Source: Nannochloris sp. 'desiccata'
Lineage: Eukaryota; Chlorophyta; Trebouxiophyceae; Chlorellales; Chlorellaceae
Length of the DNA: 64,000 bases
Reading direction: 5' to 3'
Assembly: GCA_019044685.2 (NCBI GenBank)
Contig: JAGTXX020000009.1
Location: 682,001 to 746,000, forward strand
This document shows positions 11,495 through 23,706 of this stretch, in pieces. Within the stretch, counting starts at the first letter, position 1; every line of letters begins with the position of its first letter. Position numbers and translations under genes: made by a program. A model generated the notes under the pieces. That model did not search any database and was not told where the DNA came from. It saw nothing but the letters and a program-made list of their open reading frames with translations.

Positions 11495-13474
11495 ATGTCC
11501 AAAGGACAGTCTATAAAGAGGCTGATGGGCCTAACGTCTGCAGCACGGTCGAACCTTCCCTCCAAAGTTGGAATGGCTCAAATCACGATGCCCCTGTCTT
11601 GGACGTCTCACCCACGATGCGCAGCCTCCGCAACAAAATTGCGTAATTTTTCTAAATTAATGTCTCACCGAAACACGGGCAGATCGCTGCTAATTGTGAG
11701 AGCGGCTTCAAGTAAAGGATCCCCAAAATTTGAATACAAGTGCAAAGATTGCGGAGAAACAACACTTCAATGGAGCGGACAATGTATGTCTTGCAAGAAG
11801 TGGGGCACGCTAGAGAAAATCACGACTGTTTCTGTGTCAGATTCTGGAGGTGGCGGAGGTGCCCGGGCTGCTGCTCGCTTCTCTGCTGGGCGTGCTGCCT
11901 TTGGCGATGATGAATCTGGCGGAGCGTCATTTGCATCAGTACCAACTCGAAGACGTGGTGGATGGGTAGCACAAGATGTAGAAGCCCCTCAAAGATTAAG
12001 TGATGTCAGCCGACGTAGCTTCCGCCAACGCTGGCGTCTAGGCCTTCCAGGAGACAGTGGAGAGGAACTTGGTCGCGTTCTTGGTGGCGGAGTTGTGCCC
12101 GGATCTCTAATTCTCGTTGGGGGCGAACCTGGAGTTGGTAAAAGCACGCTCTTACTACAAGTAGCTGACCTTTTGACTCGCACCCAAAGTAGTGGCAGGA
12201 ACGGCGAGGACACTGATGATCCTGCCGTAAAAAGTGCCACCACCCCTCCTATTGCAGCAACGTATAACAATGATAACAACATCGAAGACAATGACGAAGA
12301 TAATTCTCGCCCTGTTCTGTATGTTTCTGGAGAAGAGAGCTCCGAACAGATAGGTAGTCGGGCAGAACGAATGGGTGTTGGAAACAATCCTAATGTCTAT
12401 TTATACAGCGCAACACGACTAGAACTCGTCCTTGAAGCTGTATTACGCCTACGCCCACGTGCACTGGTAGTCGATTCTATCCAAACTGTCTATTTAGACG
12501 ACCTCCCGTCTTCTGCCGGGAGCGTGGTTCAAGTACGGGAGTGTGCTTCTGCTCTATTACAAGTTGCTAAACGAGAGCGTATCCCAGTATTCCTCGTCGG
12601 GCACGTCACCAAAAGTGGAGATATTGCTGGACCCAGGGTGTTAGAACATATTGTTGATGTTGTAGTGTATATGGAAGGTGGTAGACAGCAAGCTGTGCGG
12701 CTGGTTCGATGTGTTAAAAACCGATATGGAGCTACAGATGAGGTTGGAGTCTTCTCAATGGAGGATGCCGGCTTAATGGCAGTTGCTAATCCTAGTGCAT
12801 TGTTCTTATCTGCGCGTGATTCCCCTATATCTGTGAGCTCCACTGTCACTGTAGTGGTAGAGGGAACACGACCGCTCGTCATGGAGGTCCAAGCTTTGTG
12901 TTCACCGGTGCCGCAAGGCAGCGGTGCCCCTCCGATCAGAGCGCCTACCGGTGTGAAGAAAGAACGATTATGGTTAATTTTAGCTGTGTTAGGGAAGCAT
13001 ACTTCTATTAGACCGTATGGAGTTGATGTGCATATCAATGTCACTGGAGGGTTGAGTGTAACAGAGCCGGCAGCGGATTTGGCGATTGCCGCCGCCATCG
13101 CTTCGAGCTACTATGAACGGCCTTTAGATCGACATACAGCATTAATTGCCGAAGTTGGGCTTGGTGGTGAATTGCGGGGGGTGACACAGTTGGAGAGAAG
13201 GGTTGCTGAGGCGATAAAACTAGGGTTTAAGAGAGTTATTATCCCGGCAAAAAGTGATTTGAAAATGAAGGGCAAGTTAGCGGTAGGTGCTCAATTGATC
13301 GAATGTCAGACGGTGAAGGAAGCGTTTGAAGCTGCGTTAGGGCCTGTTTCTGATAGTGTGAGAGCGAGAAGACGGAGTAGTAGTTCAAGTGGTGGTGGTG
13401 GTGGTGGTAGCGGAGTTAGAAGAACTCCTCAGCAGCAGTATGCAGAAGAATTTGAGGAAGGAGAACTTATGTAA
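11495..13474 (+). CDS. radA: DNA repair protein RadA (Sms) homologue, probably organellar
   Basis: RecA-family ATPase that in bacteria processes recombination intermediates and promotes branch migration; plant homologues are organellar. The single-exon ORF gives 659 aa. About 70 basic/hydroxylated N-terminal residues look like a transit peptide; ATG at 11573 is an alternative start within it. Then follow a C4 zinc finger (YKCKDCGE...GQCMSCKKWG, Cys at about 83, 86, 97 and 100), Walker A GGEPGVGKST (about 209-218), Walker B ALVVDSIQT, the RadA-specific KNRYGATDEVGVF motif, and a C-terminal Lon-protease-like domain (RPYGVDVHINVTGGL, GELRGV). An Asp/Asn-rich insertion follows Walker A. A Gly/Ser/Gln tail extends beyond bacterial length. 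It is the longest intronless start-to-stop gene in the first 20 kb. TGTAA at 13610-13614 could be its poly(A) signal. Confidence 0.93.
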   Translation: MSKGQSIKRLMGLTSAARSNLPSKVGMAQITMPLSWTSHPRCAASATKLRNFSKLMSHRNTGRSLLIVRAASSKGSPKFEYKCKDCGETTLQWSGQCMSCKKWGTLEKITTVSVSDSGGGGGARAAARFSAGRAAFGDDESGGASFASVPTRRRGGWVAQDVEAPQRLSDVSRRSFRQRWRLGLPGDSGEELGRVLGGGVVPGSLILVGGEPGVGKSTLLLQVADLLTRTQSSGRNGEDTDDPAVKSATTPPIAATYNNDNNIEDNDEDNSRPVLYVSGEESSEQIGSRAERMGVGNNPNVYLYSATRLELVLEAVLRLRPRALVVDSIQTVYLDDLPSSAGSVVQVRECASALLQVAKRERIPVFLVGHVTKSGDIAGPRVLEHIVDVVVYMEGGRQQAVRLVRCVKNRYGATDEVGVFSMEDAGLMAVANPSALFLSARDSPISVSSTVTVVVEGTRPLVMEVQALCSPVPQGSGAPPIRAPTGVKKERLWLILAVLGKHTSIRPYGVDVHINVTGGLSVTEPAADLAIAAAIASSYYERPLDRHTALIAEVGLGGELRGVTQLERRVAEAIKLGFKRVIIPAKSDLKMKGKLAVGAQLIECQTVKEAFEAALGPVSDSVRARRRSSSSSGGGGGGSGVRRTPQQQYAEEFEEGELM

Positions 13475-13699
13475 TAAGTAAGCGGTAGAGTAGAATACTT
13501 TCCTTGCAGTGCTTGTCTAGTGCAGTTCCGTCGCTCCCCAATGTGATTCTATTGCACCATGTAGTCACCTTTATCCCCTACTTTATCCCCTACTACGGGA
13601 TATCGTGATTGTAATTGAATTCAATAATAAAACAACATACAGAAACATCCAAACGGGCTCATTTTATAGCAAACAGTAATGACAAAGGTGTAAAAGTCT

Positions 13700-14970
13700 T
13701 TAGATTATATTCTGCTTTGCTAGTAACTCGACAGAGTCACCAGCACAACCCCAGGCCAGCGTCAGTCCACTTCCGCCATGCCCATAATTATGCACTACAA
13801 ACGGAGGCATATCCCCACTACTCCTCTCTCTACTATTATTACTATCAAACCTTTCCAGTTCTAATCGTACAGAGGGTCGTCCGGGTCGTAGACCTACCCA
13901 TTCATCAATAACCTCTGCCCCGGCCAACGACGGTACCGCCGCAGTACACCTCGCGAGAATCGCATCCCTATCTTCTTTTCTCGGATTTAAATCTTCATCA
14001 CCTTTATGGCCCTTTGTGCCCCCCAGTACGACCGTGTCACTGTTCGGTATTATATAGGCAGGCATATCTGGGCTGTCCCACTGCTCAGCCTCTACATGAA
14101 ATCTCACCCACGGTGCTTTCACGCGCAGCACGTGACCCCTAATCGGGTATAAAGATTCATCTTTAACAAGTTCTCGTGCACCTAAACCAGCACAATTAAT
14201 TACAGCGACAAAATCATCACTGTAGGAAGAAAGATCGGTCAAACTTTCTACGTGGCAGCCTGTGAGAATTGTTACTCGACTTGTGTAGGATTTTATCTTT
14301 GCTACTAGCCATTGCATGTAGAGCCTACCTTCTGCTATGATGGTGTCGTAGGCAAACCCATAATTGTAGATTTTTTGGGGATCGTACATAGCCAGATCGG
14401 TACTGCTCAAGTGTCGATATGACGGGACAGTGGTACTCCAAGCAGGATCTGGTACGGGTTCGTGGTAGAGTTCATAGGCAGGGCAAAGGAATATACCAGC
14501 AGTAGCCGCGTCTTGGGAATTGAAGATTTCTAGGTAGTGCTGGAAGGTATCTGTACCCCATTTATTTACCCTGGAAATTGATGGAAATATCAATAGAGAA
14601 AGGGACTCTTCAGCCTTTTTTATAAAAACCGCAGCCGAGTCGGGATAAACGAGTTTCAGGATTTTCAACAAGTCTCTTACTTTTCTGGTGATGTTCCGCT
14701 AATCGCGTATGGTTTCCAGAGTCCGGCTGCTCCTGCACTTGTTGTTTCTGTGGCCAGCTTGGAACAAATTAGAGTCACTTTGGCATGCGGGGAGCGTTGT
14801 AACAGGCGGAGGGCACAGGTCAAGCCAATAACACCTCCGCCAATAACTCCAATCTTGGGATTAGTAGATGCGCTTGCGAACACTGATAATGCATGCCTTT
14901 TGTGAGCTATTGGTTTATTATTTTGGGAGGTGAAGATCGAATTTAAAAGTGATCTGGACTGAACAAGCAT
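13700..14970 (-). CDS. D-amino-acid oxidase family FAD enzyme
   Basis: Flavoenzyme of the DAO family, which oxidatively deaminates D-amino acids to 2-oxo acids, ammonia and H2O2. Two exons, 14970-14681 and 14570-13700, join as ..SPEKVNKWGTDTFQHY in frame; 386 aa. About 40 N-terminal residues precede the FAD-binding Rossmann motif IGVIGGGVIGLTCALRLL. The C-terminal half has GLRPGRPSVRLE (with the substrate-binding Arg region) and the DAO signature VHNYGHGGSGLTLAWGCA. The C-terminus (KQNII) lacks the peroxisomal SKL-type signal, and the N-terminal extension suggests an organelle instead; that location is inference. Substrate (neutral or acidic D-amino acid) cannot be told from sequence alone. 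It converges with the RadA gene. Confidence 0.9.
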
Positions 14971-15245
14971 TGCAGCAGGTTTAAGGTGTCATGAGGTTCA
15001 CTTCAATATGACTGTAATGCTAAAATGCAGGGTGGCGTTAATTACACGAGGTTATGTCAACCCTCCCCCCCAGTGCCAAACATTCTTATTTTTTGCTAAA
15101 TTTTTAAAAAGCTCCATAATTATTGTTTGTTTCAATTATCAAAATCATGCATGTTTAACTCATTTACTCTTATAGTACAACCGAGGGAAAATCTCAAAAT
15201 ATCAGCTTTGTCCACTGAAGATTGTCATATTAAAACACAACAAGA

Positions 15246-16421
15246 ATGATCACCAATGTTCTCAAAAGCGCCTATGATGAGGCGTTTTCCTTCGTATTAA
15301 AAGTCGTGGAACACAATATAGTCCCCGATCCGCTCGTCAGAGCGGGAATTCGCAGTCTCCTCGCTCAGAGAGCCAAAGAATCTACTCCTGGATCGGGCGA
15401 GGAATTTCAAGAAAAAATGCAGGCCTTTGTAGAAGAACTCAAAAACATGCCTGTTGCTGTAGAAACTGACGCAGCCAACGAGCAACACTATGAAGTCCCT
15501 ACTGAGTACTTTAATGCCGTATTAGGTCAGCACTATTTTTTGTATATGGCGTAAGGCATATATTTTATTTTTGCCTATCCCTCAAGTCCGAGTTCTTTAC
15601 TCCTTTTATTTGTAGGCCCCCATAGGAAGTATTCAAGCTGCCTATATCCTCCTGGAACAACTTCCCTTGAAGACGCAGAGGTAGCTATGCTAGCCATGTG
15701 TTCTGACCGCGCTGAGCTTGCCAATGGCCAAAACATCTTAGAATTGGGGTGCGGCTGGGGCTCTTGGTCTCTATACATGGCTGAAAATTTTCCTGGGAGC
15801 ACTATTACAGCCGTAAGCAACTCCCGCACCCAAAAACAATACATCGACGCGCAAGCAAAAAAAAAAGGCTTGAAGAACTTGACTGTAATTACAGCAAATG
15901 TGGTTGAATTTAAGCCACCCAGGGCGGGAAATTACGATCGTGTTGTTTCTGTTGAAATGTTCGAACACATGAAAAACTACGGGGAGTTAATGAAACGTAT
16001 TTCCAGTTGGTTGAGACCAGGTGGAAAGTTATTCGTACACATATTCGTACATCGTATTGGATTACCGTACCATTACGAAGTCAATGGACCTGATGACTGG
16101 ATGACCAAGTACTTTTTCAGTGGCGGTACCATGCCGTCTATGAATTTATTATTGCATTTCCAAGAAGACCTTGCGGTGCAGAAACAGTGGTATGTTAACG
16201 GCACGCATTATTCGAAAACATTGGAAGCCTGGTTGGAAAAACACGATAAAGAGAAAAAGTTAATTATGCCGTTGTTTGAAGAGACATATGGCAAAGATCA
16301 AGCATTGAAGTGGTTTGTATATTGGAGATTGTTTTATTTGGCGTGTAGTGAATTGTTCAAATATCAACATGGGGAGAGATGGGGGGTCGGACACTATTTG
16401 TTTGTGAAGAATAAGCGGTGA
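15246..16421 (+). CDS. Cyclopropane-fatty-acid-synthase-like SAM methyltransferase
   Basis: Class I SAM-dependent methyltransferase of the CFA-synthase / coclaurine-N-methyltransferase-like group, about 361 aa. Two exons: 15246-15525 and 15616-16421; the donor GTCAGC after TTAG and acceptor TGTAG rebuild NAVLGPHRKYSSCLYPPGTT, exactly the family's conserved block. The SAM-binding motif is ILELGCGWGSWSLYMAE, with downstream ITAVSNSRTQKQYI, VSVEMFEHM and WLRPGGKLFVHIFVH. The first ATG context and the family N-terminus (HYEVPTEYF about residue 80) agree with this start. Family members methylate membrane phospholipid acyl chains or small amines; which applies here is unknown. No targeting peptide is evident. 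Confidence 0.88.
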
Positions 16422-16625
16422 AAAGAAAACCCTAAGAAAAAGAAAACCCCCCAAAAATGTCTTCCTGTCTATTTTATTTTTGATATTAAATACCCCGGGG
16501 GATGTTCTTTTTTGGTTTATTAATAAATTTTGGCGTTTCCAGAGTGACAATAATATACTCTTAGTTTATATTACAACCTATTCTAGACAGATAATTTATT
16601 AATTCATTCCTCTAGTGCACCTTCT

Positions 16626-19600
16626 TCAAGAAGCAAACTGTTTCAAACTAGTCGTTGCCTGCATTGCCAACTGGTTCAGTCTCTTCACAAGAGCTTGCTG
16701 TTCAGCGAATACCTCTTGCAATGCTTTGTTCGCATTGAATTTTGATTCATAGTCCCATAATTTAGAAGCTTGAGGCCATGTGCTCTCAATCTTAGTTAAG
16801 GTTTCAGTTGCAAGCACAGCGGGTGAAGACGACGAAGAAGACCTTGCGGACAACTGCTTTTTAACAGCGAGTAATGCTAAATATACACTATTAGCTGCGC
16901 TGTAAATGGCATCTTGAAGCTGTGTTTTCATACCACTTAGAGTATCGTCTGTAGCTGGGAGGCTAGTTTTAATTAATTTCGCCCAAGTAGGCAAACAGGC
17001 TGCTGTCCACAAGGCCTCTTCGGAGAGCACAGCAGCAAGCAAAGCAGGCCCAGCATTGCCAGGGAAAGGAAGAGAGACCATGTTGTCCTTATCATCCTCT
17101 TTCAAATAATCGGAAATTTCTGTTAAGCAATTTAAAAACTGCTCTTTAAATCGTTCTAGAGAACCGCACGCATTCTCGCACATTGCAGCAGCATCCCCTC
17201 TTGCCCCTGCCCCTGTGGCTGCTGTGCCAGCAGAATGTACAGCAATGCCAGCAGAAAACAAACTTTTTGAAACATTCAGTAGGCTTGAAAATATCTTAGA
17301 ACTTTTAGGGGCACAGCACGATCCTGGAGCCCATACTGTAATCAACAACTGCGAAAGCGCATCTCTTTCTTCATCTTTCATAAAGGTAGGCTGCAACAGG
17401 CTGGATAGCAATTTCGGCAAAGCTTGTCTGCGTGCTAAACCATGTCGCTGGGCTTGTCTCCATTCTTCAGCTTGAGGAAGCGTTCTTTCAGCTGCTCCAG
17501 TGACACCCCACCACATCTTAGACGCAGCAGGCATAGCACCAGCGCCAGCACCGCCTCTTTCTTCCCACCAAGCAGCAATAGCAAGTCGGGTATCTACAGC
17601 TGCAGGTGGAAACCACGCTGGACGAGTCGATAAATCTTCGTTGAATCTCATCTTATCCACATGAAGACGAATAGATTCTACACTAACAGCCCCACCAGAC
17701 TCCTTTGCGACAATTTCTTTAGCTGTGGCAGCAAGACCTGCTAATCCTGGCGTGCCACTCTTATTGCTACCACTACCACCACTGCTACTATTTTGCAAAT
17801 TTAAAATGTTTCGTTCTGCAGCCCCACTCCAGCGAGTATGTGATTTCCCCAACGTTTCCCAAAAATCAACAAATTCTGGCACTTTTGAGTAGGTGCCTTG
17901 TTCATATGCTGTAAAAATCGATTCAGAAGCTTCTAGAACCTGATCAACGTGGACATTGGAAATGCCAGAAAGCCATTTTTCAAAGTCAGACTCTGGGGAG
18001 GCTGATGCAAGTAAGGTTGGCAGAGCCCAGTGGCCAGTGATGCTTTCGTGGAGAATAGATTTTACATCAAGCGCTGTGAGTTGAGCAGTCGCCTTTTTAG
18101 GGGCGTTGAGAAGAGCGTAGATACCGCACGCGGAGAGACAAAGAGGAGCCGCGACTGTTCTGCGGATTTGGGCAGCTTCTAAAGCCAAAGAAGCTGTTAA
18201 CAATAACAAGGATGCATCGTCGCCCTTTTGAGGAGCAGCTGAAACGAGATATGCTACAGCTAAAGCAACGAGATCTTCTCCGTGGCCTCTGTCTTTTGGA
18301 TCTAGACTTTCAGAGAGACCTAGATTTGAAGAGAAGAGGTCAACCAACTGAACGGCATAGTCAACAGCTGCACCAGATGCGGAAGAGCTTGAGCTTGAGG
18401 TTGCTAGTTTCATACAGCCAAGTTCTTGCTGTAAAGCGTGGGAATTGGTACGACACCACAGTGCTTTTATAGCTGCTTTACTGTTAATTCTATTAGTGCT
18501 ATCTCCATTGTTCTTGCTATTTTCTTTCTCAAAAGACTTGGCAGCGTCTTCACAAATTGTAACTACTTGTTCAGCTAGCCATACTCTATCTTCAGCTGAC
18601 TCAAGGTGTGATGCATATCTTCTCAAATCTGCTACACAGCTAAAGGAGTGGCATATAGTAGGTAACGCTGCAACAATAGCTTCAGAAAGCTGACGTCCAG
18701 TATGAAGGCCAAGACGGTGGAGCCTACACTCGAGCTCTAGTGGCGCCAAAGCAGCTCCTCTACTTTGATTTGAGGCTGCTTTTTTCAAATCTTTTAATGC
18801 AGCTGTAGCCTCTTTCACAGCAGCATCTATTGGCTCTACTCCTCCCTCTGCAGCGACATCACCTTGCTTTCCCGCTGCTGCAAGCGCAAACTGCCTTTCC
18901 CAAACTGCCTCGAGGTGCTTGGAATCCCAATTTTCCGCTAATCCACCTACAACACCAACTGGAAACACAATTCCAGATGTATTTAACTCGCTAGATGCGT
19001 GCTTTACGCTGCTGGGTAGAATGCAATTCAAATATAAATGCCAGCTCCACCAGTCGTCTGTACTTTCGAGGCATGCTTCTTTAAAAAGCTCAGCAGCTGC
19101 AAGTAAATCCCCACTACGGACAAGAGCAGCAGCTAACAATTGTCTAGAATCGTCTTTAAGACCTCCAGCAACTGTGCCAGTGGATTCTTTAATAAGTGCA
19201 GCGACCTCAGTCGCTTTTCCTTGACCTTGTAGAATGTCAGTATACAACAGTAAAGCTTCATAGCTAGGTAAAGCGCCTTTTCCTTTTGTTATTTGTCGTC
19301 CCACCATGCTTTCTGCGAGTTTCATCAGCTGTTCTGCATTTGAACCAGGTGGTGTGGCGAGAACAGCAGCTCGAGCTTGTAATGCAAGAGAGACGATTGC
19401 CCACCAACTGTATTTATCAGCTTCTTCTGGCGCTGCTTTGGCAAGTTTTAAGGCGATTTGCTGTTGTTTAACAAAATTTAGATCTTTAGCATAAGCGCCA
19501 AAGAGGCCTTTGAGAATTTCCAGGTCTTGGGGATGCTTTTCCGCAGCGATGGCGTAGGCAGGAGCGATGGCCTCTGGTTTCCCAGCTGCGCGGTATGTGA

Positions 19601-19930
19601 ATGTCATGGTATGCAGCACGCGCTCACTTTCTGGTCCTTTATCGACTATGGACTGTAGCGTGACTAGAGCTTCATCGCTCTTGCCTGTGCGTTGCAGGGC
19701 AAACGCCCGCAACGCCGATAACAACTGGTTGCCTGGGTATTTTTTTAGAGCAGCATCGGTATGTTTGAGAGCATTCTGCATTGCATAATATTTGTTAGAT
19801 ATGATATAACAGCATTTAGCTTTTTTAACGCAGCAAAAAGCGTGGATGATTTAAATTTCACCTTGTAGCTTCGGCTATCGATGGCATCGTAAATTGGCTG
19901 AAGCTTTCGTTCCAAAGCGTCACTATACAT
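16626..19930 (-). CDS. NAA25: NatB N-terminal acetyltransferase auxiliary subunit NAA25
   Basis: Ribosome-anchoring, TPR-containing partner of the catalytic subunit NAA20; NatB acetylates nascent proteins starting Met-Asp/Glu/Asn/Gln. Two exons, 19930-19862 and 19775-16626, join as LQPIDAID-like sequence KLQPIYDAIDSRSYK / NALKHTDAALKKYPG in phase 0, about 1072 aa. The N-terminus matches the family (RKLQPIYDAID, ALRAFALQRTGKSDEAL) and continues as helical TPR-like repeats. The middle (about 16-18 kb) is Ala/Ser-rich and less conserved. The 86-bp intron after residue 23 is GT-AG. The gene is convergent with the CFA-like gene. Confidence 0.88.
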
Positions 19931-20453
19931 TATTTAGCTTATGCGAGAATATAAATATCAATTTAGATTAGTTAATTCAGCATGATTAAAGTATAATTAC
20001 AAGCAAAAGATTTTGTTGAGGATTGGTTTTTTCTTGGGGATTTATAGCTTTTTGGTCCTATACTACTTAATTATCACACCTATGCATCCACCATGAATGC
20101 TGGATTGCTCTCATTTCTACTGATTTTGGCTCAATTGAGCTATCAGTAGTATAAGGCGCCGGGCGGCGTAACATTGACTAGCCCTCTCAGCATTTTTGAA
20201 CCCTCTCAATAGCATTGTGTTACAGACAGATACATAAGGCAACAGAAAACATTTGTATGCAGTGGAATTAGGACAGCTACAGCCCAATGCATATCTTCCT
20301 ACCATGGAATGAATACCGACATGAAGGACAGCTTCTAAATTTGCAAGGGAAAAAAGGGAGTTAATTTCAAATGAACAATACTTCATTGAACATACCTATT
20401 CGACAGTATTATATCAACCAACAAGACAAATGGAAACTAGTATCTGTAGCTTA
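19931..20453. other. Intergenic region; left edge of the duplicated unit
   Basis: 523 bp between the 5' end of NAA25 and the 3' end of the first reductase gene. From about 20275 it resembles the DNA at about 25796 (for example CATATCTTCCTACCATGGAATGA against CATATATCTTCCTATCAGGGAATGA), so the duplicated segment starts here. TTACA at 20219-20223 gives TGTAA on the minus strand for the reductase gene. No gene is seen. Confidence 0.45.
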
Positions 20454-23400
20454 TTACAGCTCTGCAGTGGCTTTGTGCAATACAAAGCTGGTACCCATCG
20501 CTGTACCACCACCGCAGCAGCCGTTTGCCTGTCCAACAGCATTCATTACTCCTTGATTTAAAGCCTTTGGCCCAGCTACGTACACACCAACTTGAGAGGG
20601 TAACCCAATCGATTTAGCAGTTTCCTGTGCCACAGATGCAACAGCAAGCAATTCTTCAGGAATGTCAGGGCGGCTGCGAGTAATCTCAATTGACATTTCA
20701 CCATCAAAAGAAGTGACACGGTTACTACAAGCAATACAAGGAACAAAATTTGCACGTGCATCGACAAAATCGGCGGAAGACAAAACATCTTCACCCTTGA
20801 AACGCCACATTTTGTAGATTTTTACAGGTAAAATAGCCAAGGCATATGGCAAGCCGAGCGCCATGATGCCTTGGCAGAAGAACCAGACGAGACCCGTTAT
20901 CCAGCTATATCGATTATCATCTATTCCAGCTTCTTCGTAGTATGCGGAGCGCTCTCCGAACTCGGCAGCACCAAGGTAGGTGCCCAAGAGACCACCGATA
21001 AAGGCCAACGACATGATGACCGCAGCATGGAAGTTGTTAAGCACGTCGGGTTGCAGGCGGGTCACTGCTCCTTTGAAAGAGAAGGGAGATGACATAGGGA
21101 AGACTAAAGCTGAAGAGATCTTTTGAATAGTGCTAGGACTAGAAGTGAGATCTTTAGAGCTTGAGGATTTGGCGCTCTGGTCTGAAGAAGAGTTCTCTCG
21201 AGAAAGTTTCTGAAGATCACCTTCGGTTGAGGGAGACAGCTTGGCAAGGGGAGAATTTCCTTCGATGGTTTTTGCGGTAGAGAAGAGCTTCAAAGTCAGC
21301 CAGTCCCTACATAGTTGAAAATAAAATAGGAAAGGGAGGAGATGATTGTGAGAGGAGGCAGAGCTGGGTGTTGTTTGATAGTGGGCGCAGCATGAATCTC
21401 AGGCAAATGTAGAAAAGCACTAGGTGTGAAAATCACAAACATCACTTACTCTGAAGCTTTGAGCACATCCGCATCCATCATTTCAAACTCCTGGACGTTA
21501 CGACATGTCCACACAAGAGTGATTTTAGGACCCTTGAAGTCTGCTTTCTTGTCTCCATCCAGCTGCGCGGCACGCTGGCAGGAGATCAGGTCTTTTATAA
21601 TGCAAAGCAACGGGGAGATTCCCACTCCGCCAGCAATAAAAAGCAATGTGTGGTATTCCTTCCAGCTATGCTGCCAAGCATCCTCACCCACAGGGCTACG
21701 GACGCGTACTGGAAGGTACTGCTTTGCAGCCAGCTGGTGGATTAGTTGGCCAGTGAACTTGCCATAGTGCTTGATGTGGACACGCAAAGTATTGCCTCCA
21801 GGAGTCTTCTCAACGGCTGCCAAGGTGAATGGGTGCCATTGCCAACGGCTAATGCTTGGGAAAAGAAGGAAGATATCATGCAAGGGGCATGCTTTGAAGT
21901 CCTGCAGAAAAATGCCGGGATACAATTTTTAGTTTGAATGTAAAATGCTGGAGTAAAATGCTGGAGTAGGCAATCTAGATCAGATAAATTCCTAGGCGAT
22001 AACACAATCTAACTACTAAACAACTCACTTTGGTGGCCTGAATATCTAAAGTCACCACAGAGGCGTCTTCAAGGCTCTTTCCAGATGCAGGCGGAACAAC
22101 GCCCGCGGCAGTAAGTGAGCCAAGCTGCCCACTGCGCATGACAAGATCCCCAGCATAGAGCAACAATCCAGGCAAGAAGTAAGACCAAGACCAAAAGTAA
22201 TGCATAAATGCAAAGGCAGTAAACCCAACAAAGCACACCAAGTGGCAACGATAAAATACTTCGAAATATTTACGACGGCACCATTCAATCGAGGTAGCCC
22301 ACAGCACCCACCCAAACACCAAAGAAAATGTACCAGCCAAGTACGAAATGGAGCTATGAGTACCCCAATCAAGAGCATACTTCCAGAAATCTCCCTTCAA
22401 TATCCAATACAGGTAGTACAGGCACCCATGCAAAGTTAAGATGACCATAGTACCATGCCCAAACCAGCGGTGATAACGAATTCCCTCGGCATAAGATAAG
22501 CCGAGGCAGGCCTGGAGGAGAGAGTTGTGGGGGATAGGGAGGAAGAGAAGCCACAAGGAAGGCCAAGCAAGAATACCAAAGATGAGAGCAACCCTGTATT
22601 TAGTAAGGAAGAGGAGCAGCGGGGGGGGGAAAGTTAATTTCATATTAGGGGAAGAATGTGCTGCAAGAAGACAAATTGAGCTTTACCTTTCCAGCATTAA
22701 TTGGGAGTATGGTTCATAGAGTACAACCCCAGCAGCCTCAAGAGCGTCAAAACGTTTCAAATACTCTATATAATAGTGTTGGAAGTACCTGTTACGAGAG
22801 AAGCAAGTAGTCACCAAGGAGCAAAGAAAGGAGACGTTTATATTATTGCCATTGCTGCTAATGAATAGAGTCATAACGAACGACTGAAGAAATAATGCAC
22901 TTACCAAATGTTGAACAGAAGATAGATTCCGAGAACAAGAGCATCAATGACGGTCATTCCTCCACACCACCAAGTGAAGAATCGGCGGGGTGGGAGTTGA
23001 AACCGTAATAATGAACCCAACTGAAGAAGGATGGAGAAAAACAGACAAGATGTATTCATATAAAGAGAGGAGTCATTATCAATTCATAAATGTTAGCTAT
23101 TAATTAGTATAATGCTATTATTATACTCATCAATTATGGCTTACTTTAGCGGTAAAGCGGCTCCAAACTTTGGGCAGCGTAGCCGGAGATGGCAAGCTTC
23201 GAGATATCAGAGCAAGGAAGAAAGCAGCAAGCATTGGAACCCACATAAATGCCATATTCATAGTATCATAAGCATCCTGCAATTAATTAGTCACGAATAT
23301 TTTCTTAATAAGAAGGAAAGTTTTGTTCAATATTTCTATCCAATAATTGTGGGCTCTTGAACATTTTGCACACTCACCACCGAGACAAGTCCTCCGCGAG

Positions 23401-23596
23401 AATAAATGATGCCCCAATTGGCATATGCTGTTTCAAGTTGTTCATAATGATCATTAGTAATCCAATCGAAGCCAAAGAAGAAGAATGCAGCAAAGCAGCA
23501 TGCAAAGCCGAGCTTGACAGAGAGTGTGGCAACGACCGAGACCCAAGGAGCGGCGAGCAAGGCTCGCGCAGCCGCGATGGGGCATCCTTTTGCCAT
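20454..23596 (-). CDS. Ferric-chelate reductase-like flavocytochrome (FRO/FRE type), copy A
   Basis: Membrane flavocytochrome b that moves electrons from NAD(P)H through FAD and two hemes to an acceptor, typically Fe(III) chelates. Seven exons: 23596-23378, 23276-23145, 23020-22905, 22788-22687, 22593-22029, 21901-21450 and 21306-20454; about 812 aa, all phases consistent. Heme ligands are in two H-X13-H pairs, His231/His245 and His307/His321. The FAD motif HPFT is at about 401-404 and the NAD(P)H motif GGVGISPL at about 469-476. Three membrane spans precede the ferric-reductase core, and two more (LNNFHAAVIMSLAFIGGLLG, GLVWFFCQGIMALGLPYA) follow the nucleotide motif, as in plant FRO proteins rather than EF-hand NADPH oxidases. 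A Ser-rich cytosolic linker precedes those last spans. An NADPH-oxidase-like role is less likely but not excluded. Confidence 0.88.
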
Positions 23597-23672
23597 ATTC
23601 GACAATGTAAGTAATTTCAGATTTTAGAAATAATAGTTTAAGGTTTAAAATGGTGCAAATTGGCTGCATTGA

Positions 23673-23706
<34 letters not shown>

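Noticed and set aside
12529..13098. 189-codon minus-strand ORF inside RadA
   Set aside because: Antisense shadow of a strongly conserved gene.
14571..14680. Open stretch at the start of the second D-amino-acid-oxidase ORF (LKLVYPDSAAVFIKKAEES)
   Set aside because: GT-AG borders and family alignment (SPEKVNKWGTDTF) show it is an in-frame intron.
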